This document shows positions 39,101 through 46,755 of a DNA stretch of 64,000 bases, piece by piece. The translations under genes were made by a program, and so were the position numbers. Under the pieces are notes generated by a model. That model worked only from the letters and a program-made list of their open reading frames with translations. It did not search any database and was not told where the DNA came from. This DNA is from Nematopogon swammerdamellus (taxonomy: Eukaryota; Arthropoda; Insecta; Lepidoptera; Adelidae). The stretch is taken from NCBI GenBank assembly GCA_946902875.1, contig OX336340.1, positions 25,497,566 through 25,561,565 on the forward strand, written 5' to 3'. Numbering within the stretch: the stretch's first letter is position 1; the number at the start of each line of letters is the position of its first letter.

Positions 39101-42100
39101 CGACGACTGTGTTGCTATGCTATCTCTACCACCGTACTGGAAGTAGATGGCCGCATAGACGCAGGCTCGGCTGTTTTTTCTCTAGTCCAGTATGTATCCA
39201 GTATGAGACTTTCTCGGAGGTGATTTGGTGACTGGTTGTGCATGTCTGCTGGCACCTCTCACTGAGCCACCCGTCCGGACAATATAAAAAAAATCGTAAG
39301 TAGTTATACCTACCCAAAGACTAGTATCTCAACTGTGACCAAAGTATTAATTTGAAATTGATGCAGCGGTTAAAAGTTATTACCTACCTAGGTACCTACC
39401 ACTAACTTACAGACGAACAAGTTATGAGAGGGGTAAATAACTTTTAGCTACCTGTATATATAAACCATTTATACATATAAATACGTTAATTTATGAGAAA
39501 TCTTACCTTTCCATGTTTATTTAAATTATAGAAGACCTCAATTTGTGTATTTTTTCTTTGACGGCGAGTTGTTTGTATCACGAAATGGTTGTACAAACTA
39601 AACGGGAGAAATAATATCCATGCTACAACTAGTTGTACAACGCGGCTGTACCACGGTTCCCGGATGAGTAGAGATATTATTATAGAGTTCTAAGTTGAGG
39701 AATATTGTAAAGTGCAATGTGATGTGATGTGAATGTCTCGGGGCGAGCGACGACGACGCATCCACCACCATCGCACCGGTTCGATTTCTCAATCAAGTTT
39801 CTCTCGTATACTGTTTTCCTTGGCAACTTTTTACGTGTGGTCTGTCTGCTGGCTAATGTAATGTGCGACGACGGAGGTTCAGCTATTACATACTTGCATG
39901 CTTTTTCAATTTTTTCGGTTTCTGTAAATATTTTTTAACATTGAAAATGTTTTTTCGATCGCGTCAGTAGGGCACCCATTTCAAGGAAAAGTGCGACATC
40001 GCCCTGGTGTCGTGAATTTTACAGCTACGTGGATGATTGGGGTGTCAAAAGATGAGTCTCGGCGAGGGCTACAATATGGCGTAATTTTTTTGGAAAAGTT
40101 AACAACTTTTTTTCAAAAAATAAAAAAATTTCGAAAAATGACGTGATTTTTTGGTGTCTTCTCTCATTGAATCGGCGATTTCTCAAAAGGGTCGTTCCGC
40201 CATTTCGTTCAAATTGCATTCCCGCGCAATAAAAGCGTGTGAAAATGTATGTTTTTTAAAATGATTTTATTGAAATATATAGGTTTAGATGAAAGGAAAA
40301 AGTAGTATTTAACGAATCAGACATTTTTCCATTCAATTAAATAAAAAAAAATAAAAACCTTCAAAATTCTCATTCCTATCCTCTTCCAAACGAAGGATCA
40401 GTATTTAGTATAATTTTTTTTTTTAGTTTCTTCAAGTAAAATGAGTATATTAATAAACCCACCTATAGTGTAACTAATAACGCATGTTTCTTTGGGATTC
40501 ATTTATTTTTAGAGCCATTATATAATAAAAAGAATTCATATTTCATTTTTGTCCGTGGAAAAACGTCATTACCTTCCGCGGAACTGGTATTACAAATTAG
40601 ACAGTGTGTGACCCGACTTTAGCCTTCGCTCTACGCTCCGCACGTCGAGCGCTCCTCATTGTGTCCCTGGATCTAGACAGGAGAGGACGAGCGTCGCTGG
40701 GAAAGAAAATACTCACGATCTTCGTGCTCATCAACTACTTTGTCACCGTACAGGCATCATTACCTTCCGGCTTTTTTTAACATAAGTACACGATATAAAA
40801 ATTTCATTTAAATCTTAATGCATCAGATTTTAGTCAGAATACTCGTTAATTAATATAATAAATTTGTAATATCAGTAATAAGGGAGCAATTGAAGAAATA
40901 CATCAAAATTTCATTACCCTCCTTTACCCTCAAAATGTTTGCCGGACGGTAATGAAGGGGTTCGGATGGTAATGAAATGTTTACTTGATTTTCCTTCCCT
41001 CCTACCTAACTGGGTGGTAGGTTATATCCCGCCCGTGTTGGTACCACCGCAGCACTGAATGAAACGTTGGTCCAAACGGCTATGTAAACGTCCGAATGTC
41101 CATGGTCATCGTTGGACACCTTATGGATGGCTTGGCGCCATATGTCGGGCTTTATATAAAGCAAAATATTTCGTGTTTTCCGTCGAGTTCAGTGTAGCCG
41201 ACACGATGAAAGGAAATTACTATCAGGGCACCTAGTTCACCAAGGTGTTATGGGCTGACATCACGGATGTTGTAGGCGATGTAAACATGTCAGTGTTCAC
41301 AAAAAAAATTGTGTGCACGTAGTAAGTAGTACATAAATAATAAAAATCCAATAAAACTGGACTTTTAATTCTATTTGGCACGTAAAGTATCTACATAACG
41401 TATACTGGAGTACGGGGTTTAACCCGACCGGGTCGGCACCAACGCACTGACTGAAGTTCGGTCGAAATGCTATGAAAATTGTTCATGTTTTTGACCAGTT
41501 AAGTGTAGCTGGTTCAATTCAGTGATATGTAAGAGTATAGTTGTTTTACGTGCCAAATAGAATTAAAAGTCCAGTTTTATTGGATTTTTATTATTTATGT
41601 ACTACTTACTACGTGCACACAATTTTTTTTGTGAACACTGACATGTTTACGCCTACAACATCCGTGATGTCAGCCCATAACACCTTGGTGAACTAGGTGC
41701 CCTGATAGTAATTTCCTTTCATCGTGTCGGCTACACTGAACTCGACGGAAAACACGAAATATTTTGCTTTATTTAAAGCCCGACATATGGCGCCGAGCCA
41801 CCCATAAGGTGTCTAACGACGCCCATGGACATTCGGTCGTATGCGGAGGTTGCGAATGCCATGCCGGCCTGACAGGTGCCCATTCACACCCCTCTTGAAG
41901 GACCCGAGACTGTACTTGGGGGGAAATATATGGGCAGGGAGAGCGTTCCAGAGTTTACCGGTTCTGTAGAGGAATGATCTGCAGAATCGATTGGTACGCA
42001 TCCGCGGTAAGTCCAGCGTGTAGGGATGCAATCCCTGCCCAGTGCGCGTGGTACGAAGGTGGAAAGGGGATTTGTTATTTCAGTTAAAACTTTTTACACT

Positions 42101-45100
42101 ATGAATTATAAATTACTTAGCTAAAATGTTGATGTTAATAGTGTCGAACTTTTGATAATCGTTAACATTATTACTACCATCAGCTAAATAATGATATCTT
42201 TATCATTATCATAATAATAATAATATAATCAAGCAAATTTCACTAAGACATACTAGCATGCTTCATTACCATCCAACCGCATAAATTACCATCCAGGTGT
42301 TTTTCATTACCATCCACACCTTCATTACCTTCCATCAATTTTCTCCAAAACTAAAAGTTGTACATAGATGCCTCTCTTATGTTACTACATCTAATAAGTA
42401 CAGGAACACATATATACATAAATATATTTCAGAAAATAAAAAAATTAAAATTTCGCCAAAACATGCAAATTTGAACGAAATGGCGGAACGACCCAAAAAC
42501 GAAAAACGATATCGAAAAAATGAAAAAAAAAAACCCTCGGGGTATTGAGTTGGGCTACAATTTGCAAGAAACGGGACCTCGCTATCTCTCACGGTCTAGG
42601 CTGTAGCTTATCCTTTATGCGGCGGAATTTTGAATACCGCGGGAGGTATGTGCGGCGCGCGGACTAATCTGAGTAGTAGCATTACAGTTTATGATTTTTA
42701 AATATAAATATAATAATAAAATATAAAAATAAAATAATAATAATATTAAATATTATTTAGGTTAGGTTAGAAGACGCTGTCAAGCTTATCTCTTTTTCTG
42801 TCTAAATTTTAGTTTAAATTTTTTAAGCATCTCTTTTTGTGTCTAAATTTTAGTTTAAATTTTTTAAGCTGCTTGTGTTTTTGAAAAATAATAAAAAATA
42901 TATAAATGTCATACTTTTTTTTTTGTTGAGTGCATTTTCAATGTACCTCGAAGGTTGTGTAATGCACGAGATCTGTGAATTTTTTAACCTGACCTGGTTG
43001 GGTGTACTTTCCACACCACGGCCACCTACAACTACAAACACAAATGGGCTGACACCACGAGTCACTCGTGGTGTCAGCCCATTTCGCCTCGTTCCTGTCC
43101 AATTCCGAGGGTTACCAGATGTCCGGTTTTGGACCGGACGGTCTGGTTTTTAAGGCTTGTGTCCGGTCTCCAAATTAATGAAAAACCGGACACCAAAAAC
43201 GTCCGATTTTCTTCATATAACGCAAATATTTTATTTCAATACCAATCTTACTGTGTGCTTCGATTTTACAGTAAGTTCGATCAATAATAATTCAACCTTT
43301 TTATTTATTACTCTATCTCCCATCCATTTTCAAAAGTAAAGGTCATGAAACATTTTTTACATAAAATCAACTTAAATTTTTTCTTAACATTTGTACGTGA
43401 AAAATCAAAGTGAAATTTCATCCCTTTGATGTAAAATGTCCGGTTTTTTCAACCATCTGGCAACCCTGTGCCAGTGATTTTCCTTTCTCATCCTCATCCA
43501 TCATCCATGAAATAAATTGTTTTCGTTGGTTATTTATTATAATATCAATGTTCAGATGATGGGTGCCGCATTTCCCTTCTAATTAAAATTGCATAGATAA
43601 TTTGTTTTCAATATTTTATCATTTCAATGCTGTTATTTTATCAATTAACATTAAAAATAATGACAGCGGAAATTTTAATTTCTTATATCTCTACCACACC
43701 ACGCATGTCGTAGATCAAGCAAGCAAGATACAATCAACCTGGAAATAGATACATAATAATTTATAATCGACAATTAACAGTGACGGTGTCTATCCAATCC
43801 ACTTTATATAAATTAACCGGAAGCGGTATATCTGAAGAATGTTATCAGATAGGTACTTTATCCACTCCAGTTTTATCAGTTTTAAATAAACCATGCCGTG
43901 TAGCTAGGTTTCAATTTCAACTGTCCAAGGGGGCGGGGGGAGGGGGAGGGGTACCTACCGATCCCCCACCCCCTTGCCGGTGGGGAAGGGGGGGGGGGGG
44001 GGGGGGGGAAGTTATAAAAAAATTCCCTGACAAAATTAATTATTCATACAACAAAACATTGGTTTTGAATATAAATGTATGTAAAAAAAAGGCAAGTGGT
44101 ATGGGTGAAAGTTTTGATGGTTTAAAAAAAATTAACCCTGACCTAATGTTGAGGCGGCGCATGTCGTTTTTGCATAAATTCACATTTTTCACTAAAATGC
44201 TTCTTTTACTCGGTCTAGCTTAGTGGCAATTAGCAACCACTGGACCCCTCTACTAATGCATTATCCTCTATCTATCTATCCACATGAACGAACATCCATC
44301 ATAATAATAAAGTAAGCGCGGAAATCTTCACACGACGATAATTAGGTAGGTACCTAGATAGATATAGGTACCTACCTACCTGTAGTACAGTACTAAACAC
44401 TCTGTATACCTACATACACAAAAACCATTCTAACTAACACACGAAGTAACTATTGTAATCTGTGCTAACACTGCAAGATAAAGACGACTCGTAACGTAAC
44501 TCGCGCAACGGATTTTTTTTTAAATAATAATAACTCCCAAATTTTTCACTTTTTTTAAACAATCAATAAAACATCCCCAGATATTGGGTCAATCTACAAT
44601 ATAGAACAATAAAAGTTTAAAATATAAATTTGAAATATGTTTAAAAGTGCCCTTTTTAAACCCCCCTAAAAACGGCTATTTTATGCGGTATTTTTGCGCT
44701 TTTCTCAAAAACTCTCGAACTTTTTTAATTTTTGTTTTCACCAACTTGTAGCCCTTCTTCGAGCCCTCCTCGATATACACCTAAATATTCACGTATCCTT
44801 AAAACTCACGAAACCAGGGCGAATTCGCACTCTCGCTGGAAATCGGGGACTATACTGAAGCGGTCGAAAAGACATTTTCATTCAATGTCAAAAATGTTTT
44901 GGCGGTAGGTAAGTACCTACCTCTAAGTAAATAATATTTTTGCGAACCTGACCCATCTTTTTGTTCCTAATGAGGATTTAAATCCAGAAATTAATTTCTG
45001 GAATCGACTAGTAGGTAGGTAGTTGCGCGAGATCGACGACCTGAGGAAAACGTTTATCTTTGTAGGTAGGTAGGGTACCTACCTACTTGTTCGCTCGCAA

Positions 45101-45510
45101 TGCTGATCGTATAGGTAGAGGTACCTACTAGTACTTACTACGTTATTTTATGTTTTTTATGACTAACCACGTCGCGCCACATCCCATAAACCTGTTCCTA
45201 TGCGTTCACTCTCGGCTTCGAAGAATTCTCAATACTGCAGTTAGGTACTTACATCTTCGGCTGGAAAGTCGTAGCATTCCGCTATTTTCTGATACAACTC
45301 CTTCACGTTCGAAAATCCGGAAATGAGTCCCAGCGGGCTCCCGTGGGCCTGTTGGCAGTGGAACACTAGCTGCGACTTTGGCGCACCGCCACCGCCTTCT
45401 TTATTATTGTTCTCAGAGTTTTTCGGAACACCGTTAGTTTGATGATGCACATCCTCCGCCGGCGCCAGCGTCGGCGGTGGCACGTATTTTGCCTGTTTCT
45501 TCTTGAACAT
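15173..45510 (-). CDS. kermit: GIPC-family PDZ adaptor protein (kermit/GIPC1 orthologue), complete
   Basis: GIPC proteins link membrane receptors to myosin VI for endocytic and vesicle transport. Minus-strand exons: 45253-45510, 17415-17645, 16238-16489, 15173-15412, all phase 0, encoding 326 residues (human GIPC1 has 333). Order: N-terminal GH1 region (about residues 45-115, with [14 protein letters not shown] and [11 protein letters not shown]), continued by [20 protein letters not shown] in exon 2; PDZ domain (about 119-199) with the atypical binding loop [20 protein letters not shown]-terminal GH2 region (about 247-326) with [20 protein letters not shown] before the stop. I chose the ATG at 45510 ([13 protein letters not shown]); an in-frame ATG at 45564 would add 18 residues lacking family similarity. 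Intron 1 is about 27.6 kb and packed with transposons. Family assignment is very secure; the symbol follows the fly orthologue. Confidence 0.95.
15895..16059 (+). mobile_element. Decayed SINE B, kermit intron 3
   Basis: TTCCAGCATAGCAAAGGGAG, CTCGGAGGTGATTTTGGCTC and a CCCGGATTGAAAAAAAAA end; antisense to kermit. Confidence 0.65.
17174..17343 (-). mobile_element. SINE A copy in kermit intron 2
   Basis: Poly(A) end at left (T-run near 17175-17182), body with GGTGCGGTGGTACC at right. Sense to kermit, starting about 70 bases beyond the exon 2 donor. Confidence 0.75.
17972..18078 (+). mobile_element. SINE A 3' fragment, kermit intron 1
   Basis: AAGGGAAGCACTGACATGGC through CAGTTTCCATAAAAAAA; antisense to kermit, 330 bases upstream of exon 2. 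Confidence 0.8.
19440..19812 (+). mobile_element. LINE 3' fragment (ORF2 end plus tail)
   Basis: Plus-strand frame with [21 protein letters not shown] and [15 protein letters not shown], the C-terminal zone of a non-LTR retrotransposon, stopping at 19755. A short conserved 3' UTR (GTCGTTAGACACC, then CGGCGCCATATG) leads to a poly(A) run at 19799-19810. It is 5' truncated. The same tail recurs at 1741-1890, 3058-3139, 41087-41165 and 41764-42067. Confidence 0.8.
20482..20899 (-). repeat. 3' LTR of the BEL/Pao element
   Basis: 418 bp, same as the right LTR. It supplies the element's polyadenylation; because it is sense to kermit it could also end some kermit transcripts early. The last codons and stop of the element's frame (to 20859) lie inside it. 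Confidence 0.95.
20859..26462 (-). CDS. Gag-Pol polyprotein of the BEL/Pao element
   Basis: 1867 codons without a stop. Order along the protein (residue positions estimated from DNA position): charged coiled Gag N-terminus; zinc-knuckle-like Cys/His clusters near 440-490 (CTYCRKGNH, then [10 protein letters not shown]); aspartic protease with DDGSTITLM near 582; reverse transcriptase with [11 protein letters not shown] and catalytic HYMDDYLGS near 985; RNase H starting at about 1165 with FVDASEAAY and a later [11 protein letters not shown]; integrase with an HHCC zinc site (CQLC near 1517) and a D,D,E core (GVDYWGP near 1550, SDNGTNF near 1612, GGCWERL near 1661); and a C-terminal DNA-binding-type domain ([18 protein letters not shown]). 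It starts at MKMVNTRSG, about 320 bases inside the 5' LTR. All catalytic motifs look intact. The frame reads through the purine tract and ends inside the 3' LTR. Confidence 0.95.
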   Translation of the reverse strand: MKMVNTRSGAVTNGDQSSDTPLDSGQTTGEDSSQLTSSPASITPHTHTQEVPTSQVPPRSVKSVRTTASMARRRKEAELAAAKRLAEIEKEIVRKTLEVELAAIDDEEQDESWAPSRSSCRDPSVRRVEEWLNKENKDDDVRADIKQLDAPAAGQSPEEHEHHGLSAPVVVTPPGATDSAQPSEKPARQEPPSMQRGEPAQISDIQLLTKEIANLRQAPPYDRRLLELPTFSGNASEWLSFKAAYNETCQKLTDSENTSRLRRSLQGEAKKATASLLIAAVNPSEVMKTLERKFGRPDDIVAGELRILRDLPRITDAASASVHTFACSIQATVAALQALGREEYLRNPMLAQSIKAKMAPLQRGWIEYATAREKSPVPEIVKICEFLNLESDRLQQYWCLDTLQLSAINSKSASTTSQANTRNTGKYSGVHAAAADSTRSMECTYCRKGNHALYKCELFSTIDTDERWKFVKQEKRCFRCLNRNHAKINCKRRNVCGVNGCLYKHHSLLHQNNTDRESQTSATRVEPAAALETTSNAAVAQPVTHSGDVMKTCAGTNKRALLKILPVTVHGDNGSERTFAMLDDGSTITLMKNKLADKIGAPGPRDPLILAGITSTCTYSKSRRVNISISGSSGKRFELNNVRTVDKLPMTTQSFKQSDHPYLLDIPIESYEDSEVGILIGQDNWFLLLSEKTRVEKKDLPVASLTPLGWVVHGCTSSVSAARVNFVGHIQTEEALGEMIENYFRLENIGIVAKERKRPQDARAIEILQSTCRRIEQRWETGLLWKEDQVEMPPSYKSTLKRLRTIENKMDKDKQFGEAYVSQMNSLIEKGYAVPCPPSDSPKKWYLPHFAVTNPNKPGRIRIVFDAAATVQSTSLNDKLLTGPDLLQSLTGVIFRFREGRYAVSADIKEMFLRIIMRKEDRTAQRFLWRGWERHSPPVEYEMASVIFGAASSPTTANFVKNLNAEEFVMTYPEAVRAIKENHYMDDYLGSYEDEETTTRIAKQVAKIHASGGFQLTAWASNSKNVLDAVDESQSQVTCSDRNLDLQRAQEKTLGLRWDPRDDTLGFNLTMARVPADIADGSRIPTKREMLSVVMSVFDPLGLLAPIVVQGKILLQEVWRTGIAWDEKLAGREATKWQNWIKKLRLSWNCRVPRYYGIINEETSLHLHTFVDASEAAYAAASYLRIERQDGSVITALVALASKSRVTPLRPTSIPRLELQAAVLGSRLAHTIQQEHRMKITKRYFWTDSKTVLSWINSDARMYKAYVSHRLSEIDELTKTKEWRWVPTQYNVADDATRDMEQLTSEHRWFQGPAFLREGHTHWPSTKIASPESSMNELRKEYTTIVFDTAARPSPDLPDVGRFSSWLRLIRTTAYVLLFVEKLKRKHQGGLDQRHYQNAENLWIRRAQEDSYAAELACLQAGRHVERSSRLARLEPVIDSAGIIRLRGRAGRAPDVTTATNEPVILDGKHRYTRLLVHHYHVQAHHANPETVVNMLRTKYWIVLLRPTVRAVAHNCQLCRLRRATTQLPPAGDLPLARLSHHHRPFTHCGVDYWGPMDVAVGRRREKRYCALFTCLVTRAVHLELVNSLTTDSAICALRRLMARRGSPAIIYSDNGTNFRGADAELRRAWDEVDVEAIKTFSLNRGVEWKFMPPSAPHMGGCWERLVRSVKTALRVTLHERAPREEVLVTLLCEVEHTVNARPLTHVSVDPEDPEALTPNHFLLGSASGVPTPGTFDDRDLVRRREWRATQRLADIFWTRWVREYLPTLLPRPHVGDGRPDLQPGDLVIIVDANLPRNVWPRGVVERVHPGGDGRVRVVDVRTTGGMLRRPSKKIVRLPVERVVEEPDSTTGGRMLPTERSTNKIIR
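20900..20909 (-). other. Polypurine tract of the BEL/Pao element
   Basis: Minus strand GGGGGGAGGA lies directly against the 3' LTR, the standard primer for plus-strand DNA synthesis. It is translated in frame within the end of the Pol frame. Confidence 0.8.
26761..26780 (-). other. Primer-binding site of the BEL/Pao element
   Basis: One base inside the 5' LTR the minus strand reads TGGTCCAATCGAGCCGGATC. It starts TGG like all tRNA-primed sites. The next bases resemble the complement of an animal tRNA-Tyr 3' end (acceptor stem then the CCGGAT of the T-arm), apart from a small acceptor-stem difference. The tRNA identity is inferred from memory of tRNA-Tyr. Confidence 0.6.
26782..27199 (-). repeat. 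5' LTR of the BEL/Pao element
   Basis: 418 bp, bounded by TG and CA, same as 20482-20899. The element reads on the minus strand, so this right-hand copy is the promoter LTR. Transcription would run in the same direction as kermit. Confidence 0.95.
28252..28300. other. Hairpin with perfect 19-bp stem
   Basis: GTCCAAACTCCAAACTAAG (28252-28270) pairs exactly with 28282-28300 over an 11-base loop. An adjacent smaller hairpin (TTTTAATACCT/AGGTATTAAAA) lies at 28220-28250. No known microRNA recognised. Confidence 0.7.
28616..28680 (-). repeat. Dispersed CCTTAGTCGCCTTTTACGAC motif, copy 4
   Basis: Reverse complement reads TATCCCTTAGTCGCCTTTTA then CGACATGCACGGGTAGAGATG, almost the same as the plus-strand copies despite the surrounding sequence being unrelated. 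Confidence 0.7.
29056..29098 (+). repeat. Solo terminus of the CGCGAGCGAAGC repeat
   Basis: TTTCACGCGAGCGAAGCTGC, then GGGCAAAAGCTAGT, the same end that frames the 33916-35375 array. The CTAG ending would fit a Helitron 3' end, but I see no other Helitron mark. Confidence 0.45.
31745..31798 (-). mobile_element. SINE B fragment, kermit intron 1
   Basis: Reverse complement of the TTGGCTGGTCGGAGCATG..GACTCAGCCACCCAT block of SINE B; the only SINE B piece here that is sense to kermit. Confidence 0.6.
32186..32626. mobile_element. AGGCCCGGACTT-family element, kermit intron 1
   Basis: 441 bp with the same ends as the 47096 copy and its GGAGTTGACTA motif. The left end abuts an opposite-facing end of the same family, making a 49-bp palindrome (32159-32207). 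Confidence 0.7.
33329..33565 (-). mobile_element. SINE A copy, kermit intron 1
   Basis: A long T/TTA run at the left is the expanded poly(A) tail; the body is nearly complete to the AACCCTACCACCAAGTAAG block. Sense to kermit. Confidence 0.8.
33916..35375. repeat. Inverted minisatellite foldback (68-bp units)
   Basis: About seven units reading GCGAGGCCGAAGGCC (spacing 68: 33983, 34051, 34120, 34188) run up to about 34415, then about thirteen in reverse orientation (CTCGGCCTTCGGCCTCGCC) to 35340; a 98-bp variant repeats at 34591 and 34689. The whole is framed by 35-bp terminal inverted repeats (33926-33960, 35336-35370) with one mismatch. A similar terminus (ACGCGAGCGAAGC..GGGC) occurs alone at 29056-29096, ending AAAAGCTAGT. 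Confidence 0.8.
36054..36400 (-). pseudogene. Frame-shifted transposon-derived coding fragment
   Basis: Minus strand, in at least two frames: [20 protein letters not shown] then ILEPSLS, and after a shift [23 protein letters not shown], and [11 protein letters not shown], ending in TAA. I recognise the combination (LND.., TLIPW, WDVTC.DTLAPSH, A.AAE) as a peptide that recurs across invertebrate genomes in repeat-derived frames. It is GC-rich against an AT-rich background. It is broken and has no host splice context. Confidence 0.55.
37151..38725 (-). pseudogene. 5'-truncated LINE reverse transcriptase (jockey/CR1-like group)
   Basis: A minus-strand frame open from 38725 to a stop at 37151, about 525 codons. 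RT blocks are clear: [75 protein letters not shown], then the catalytic box as FTDD where the family normally has FADD/YADD. The C-terminal part has [21 protein letters not shown] and the usual Cys/Arg tail region. No ATG or endonuclease domain lies upstream: a TAG sits at 38726-38728. So this is a dead-on-arrival copy, sense to kermit. Clade is judged only from the motifs. Confidence 0.85.
38726..40992. other. Kermit intron 1 between the LINE and the nested repeats
   Basis: Holds a SINE B (39070-39293), unassigned DNA, and from about 40189 a zone with CATTACCTTCC-like motifs described in the findings. A GC-richer stretch at 40600-40740 has a possible donor (GTGAGT) on the minus strand but no clear exon. 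Confidence 0.5.
39070..39293 (+). mobile_element. Decayed SINE B, kermit intron 1
   Basis: CTCAAATTGTAGCCGAC, ACCACCGTACTGGAAGTAG and CTTTCTCGGAGGTGATTTGG, ending in an A-run; antisense to kermit. Confidence 0.7.
40993..41310 (+). mobile_element. SINE A copy split by a LINE tail
   Basis: 5' part 40993-41086 and 3' part 41166-41310 of SINE A flank a LINE tail. The 3' part is inside the left arm of the long inverted repeat. A further SINE A piece lies in its spacer (about 41407-41515). Confidence 0.65.
41087..41165 (+). mobile_element. LINE tail inserted inside a SINE A copy
   Basis: The LINE tail (CCGAATGTCCATGG through CATATGTCGGGC) interrupts SINE A between its GGCTATGTAAA and GTGTTTTCCG blocks, which are adjacent in the intact copy at 57131-57494. 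Confidence 0.65.
41092..41836. repeat. Long inverted repeat with nested transposon arms
   Basis: Arms 41092-41386 and 41545-41836 are near-perfect reverse complements over about 290 bp with a 158-bp spacer. Each arm reads LINE tail, SINE A 3' half, then about 80 bp of unassigned DNA (TGTGCACGTAGTAAGTAGTA). Transcripts of either strand would form a long hairpin. Confidence 0.8.
41764..42067 (-). mobile_element. LINE 3' fragment, second copy
   Basis: Minus-strand copy of the LINE end seen at 19440-19812, with the same [16 protein letters not shown] and [15 protein letters not shown] peptide zones over about 70 codons. Its tail forms the outer part of the right arm of the 41092-41836 inverted repeat. 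Confidence 0.75.
43042..43084. other. Perfect 20-bp-stem palindrome
   Basis: AAATGGGCTGACACCACGAG and its exact complement, separated only by TCA. Confidence 0.85.
43107..43468. mobile_element. Diverged hAT-like element
   Basis: Ends GAGGGTTACCAGATG and, inverted, CAGGGTTGCCAGATG match in 13 of 15. No target duplication found, so it is older or a bound is off. Contains repeated TGTCCGGT motifs. Confidence 0.5.
43982..44008 (+). repeat. Poly-G tract
   Basis: About 20 or more consecutive G bases after GGGGAAG, preceded by CCCCCACCCCC; could form a quadruplex and is prone to sequencing error. Confidence 0.9.
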
Positions 45511-46036
45511 CGCGAACTGGCACGAACCACTATGAATTTTTAAACTAATTGACGAGTCGCGCACATATTACTTTACACGGCTACGTGTGCAGAGAATAAC
45601 ATTTAATCGCCGACAGCACAGTCGTTATCGCAAGAGAACACGGTAGAGCGGCCGAACGTCATTGCACAAATATAGATAACGTATCAACGATCGCAAGGAA
45701 CACTGATAGACGATAAGAAGGCGGTTGAGATGTTTCGTAAATGAGTGGACTTGATTGCGGGTGATTTTTTTTAAACACCACTAATGGTCGGATGTGCGCA
45801 CGCGTCCACTCTCCAACTTTGATAAGGCAACTAACTAAAGCAAAGCACAGATTAACTACACACACTGACACAATCGAGCAACAACCAGCTCGTCTGTACT
45901 CTGTCCGACACCGGTCCCTCCCTCCTCCACTCCCTCGCCTGGCTGAGCGAACGGATAAATTGCTGTGAGCGAACTGTGCTGTGTGTGTGTGTAACGTGCA
46001 CGTTTGCGCGAGGAAGAGGAATAACTGGCTGCCTTG
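45511..46036 (-). promoter_or_regulatory. Kermit 5' flank
   Basis: GC-richer and CpG-containing DNA directly upstream of the kermit start codon, ending at the hAT-like element's target duplication. The transcription start and promoter are presumably here or just beyond the element (46764-46900 is also GC-rich). No TATA box seen. Confidence 0.4.
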
Positions 46037-46044
46037 CCTGCCTG

Positions 46045-46755
46045 CAGTGTTGCCGCTTAGGAAAAAAGAAAGTCACCAAACTATTGCCATAAAGTCACTA
46101 GAATTGGGGAAAATATTACTTCAAAGAGTCACTAGAAGTCACTAAATATTTTTATCAGAGCTCCATTTTTAAAATAAGTTATATTAAAATAAAATTTGAA
46201 ATAATCAATGATTTATTCATTCAATGTTTATACTTACATAATTTACACTTTATAAATATATATTTTTTATAATTAAATACTTTACAACTTTTTGTTCCTT
46301 TATTTTTGATGTACACATATTTTAGTAATAGCAATAGTAAAAAAGCTAATTTATGGAAATATTTCGCCCCGATGTCGTCGGTGGCGTCTTCAGTCAAGTG
46401 AGAAATAAGTAAATATGATTATGATTTGATAGATATGTTTTTTTAAATATTTTCTTCTTTTTTTATTATTTTTTATATAGAATATATAATTTACATACAG
46501 TCAAAGTGATTATTTTGATTAATTCGATCAAGTTCATAGATCGTCGATGATCTATGATGTGATGATGTGATGAAGAACAGGTAAAATCTATGAGGGTATA
46601 CAGCCAAGTCAATGTCCGTGCTTCAAATTTTATCACTATTAAAAGTCACTAAAAGCCACTAGATTTTTTCTAGTGACTAAGTCTTTAAAAAATGTCACCA
46701 AAGACGTCAAAAACTCACTAGATCTAGTGACAAAGTCACTAAAACGGCAACACTG
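46045..46755. mobile_element. hAT-like non-autonomous element upstream of kermit
   Basis: 711 bp, perfect 11-bp terminal inverted repeats (CAGTGTTGCCG), flanked by the 8-bp duplication CCTGCCTG (46037-46044, 46756-46763). Subterminal copies of AGTCACTAGA-like motifs crowd both ends. No transposase frame. Confidence 0.85.

Larger units (their letters stand above)
17646..45252 (-). other. Giant transposon-filled kermit intron 1 (27.6 kb)
   Basis: This one intron takes up 43% of the window. It carries a full BEL/Pao retrotransposon, a LINE RT fragment, LINE 3' fragments, SINE A and B copies, a satellite-like foldback, a nested inverted repeat, and small inverted-repeat elements; each is listed separately. 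I see no host exon inside it: the open frames other than the transposon ones are short and lack recognisable domains. Confidence 0.85.
42068..45252. other. Kermit intron 1, distal stretch up to exon 1
   Basis: CATTACCATCC motifs (42264-42333), a GTCGTTCCGCC inverted block (42463-42494), the palindrome at 43042, a diverged hAT-like element, the poly-G tract, and GTAG/CTAC runs near 44343 and 45000-45125. Nothing else recognised. Confidence 0.55.

Noticed and set aside
40600..40740. Possible host exon on the minus strand
   Set aside because: A short open stretch before GTGAGT, but no acceptor, no recognisable peptide, and it lies in the CATTACC motif zone.
42297..42548. 83-codon Lys-rich frame
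   Set aside because: Runs through CATTACCATCC motifs and A-rich DNA; composition explains the open frame.
45511..45564. Upstream in-frame ATG for kermit
   Set aside because: The 18 added residues show no family similarity; the ATG at 45510 gives a typical GIPC start.
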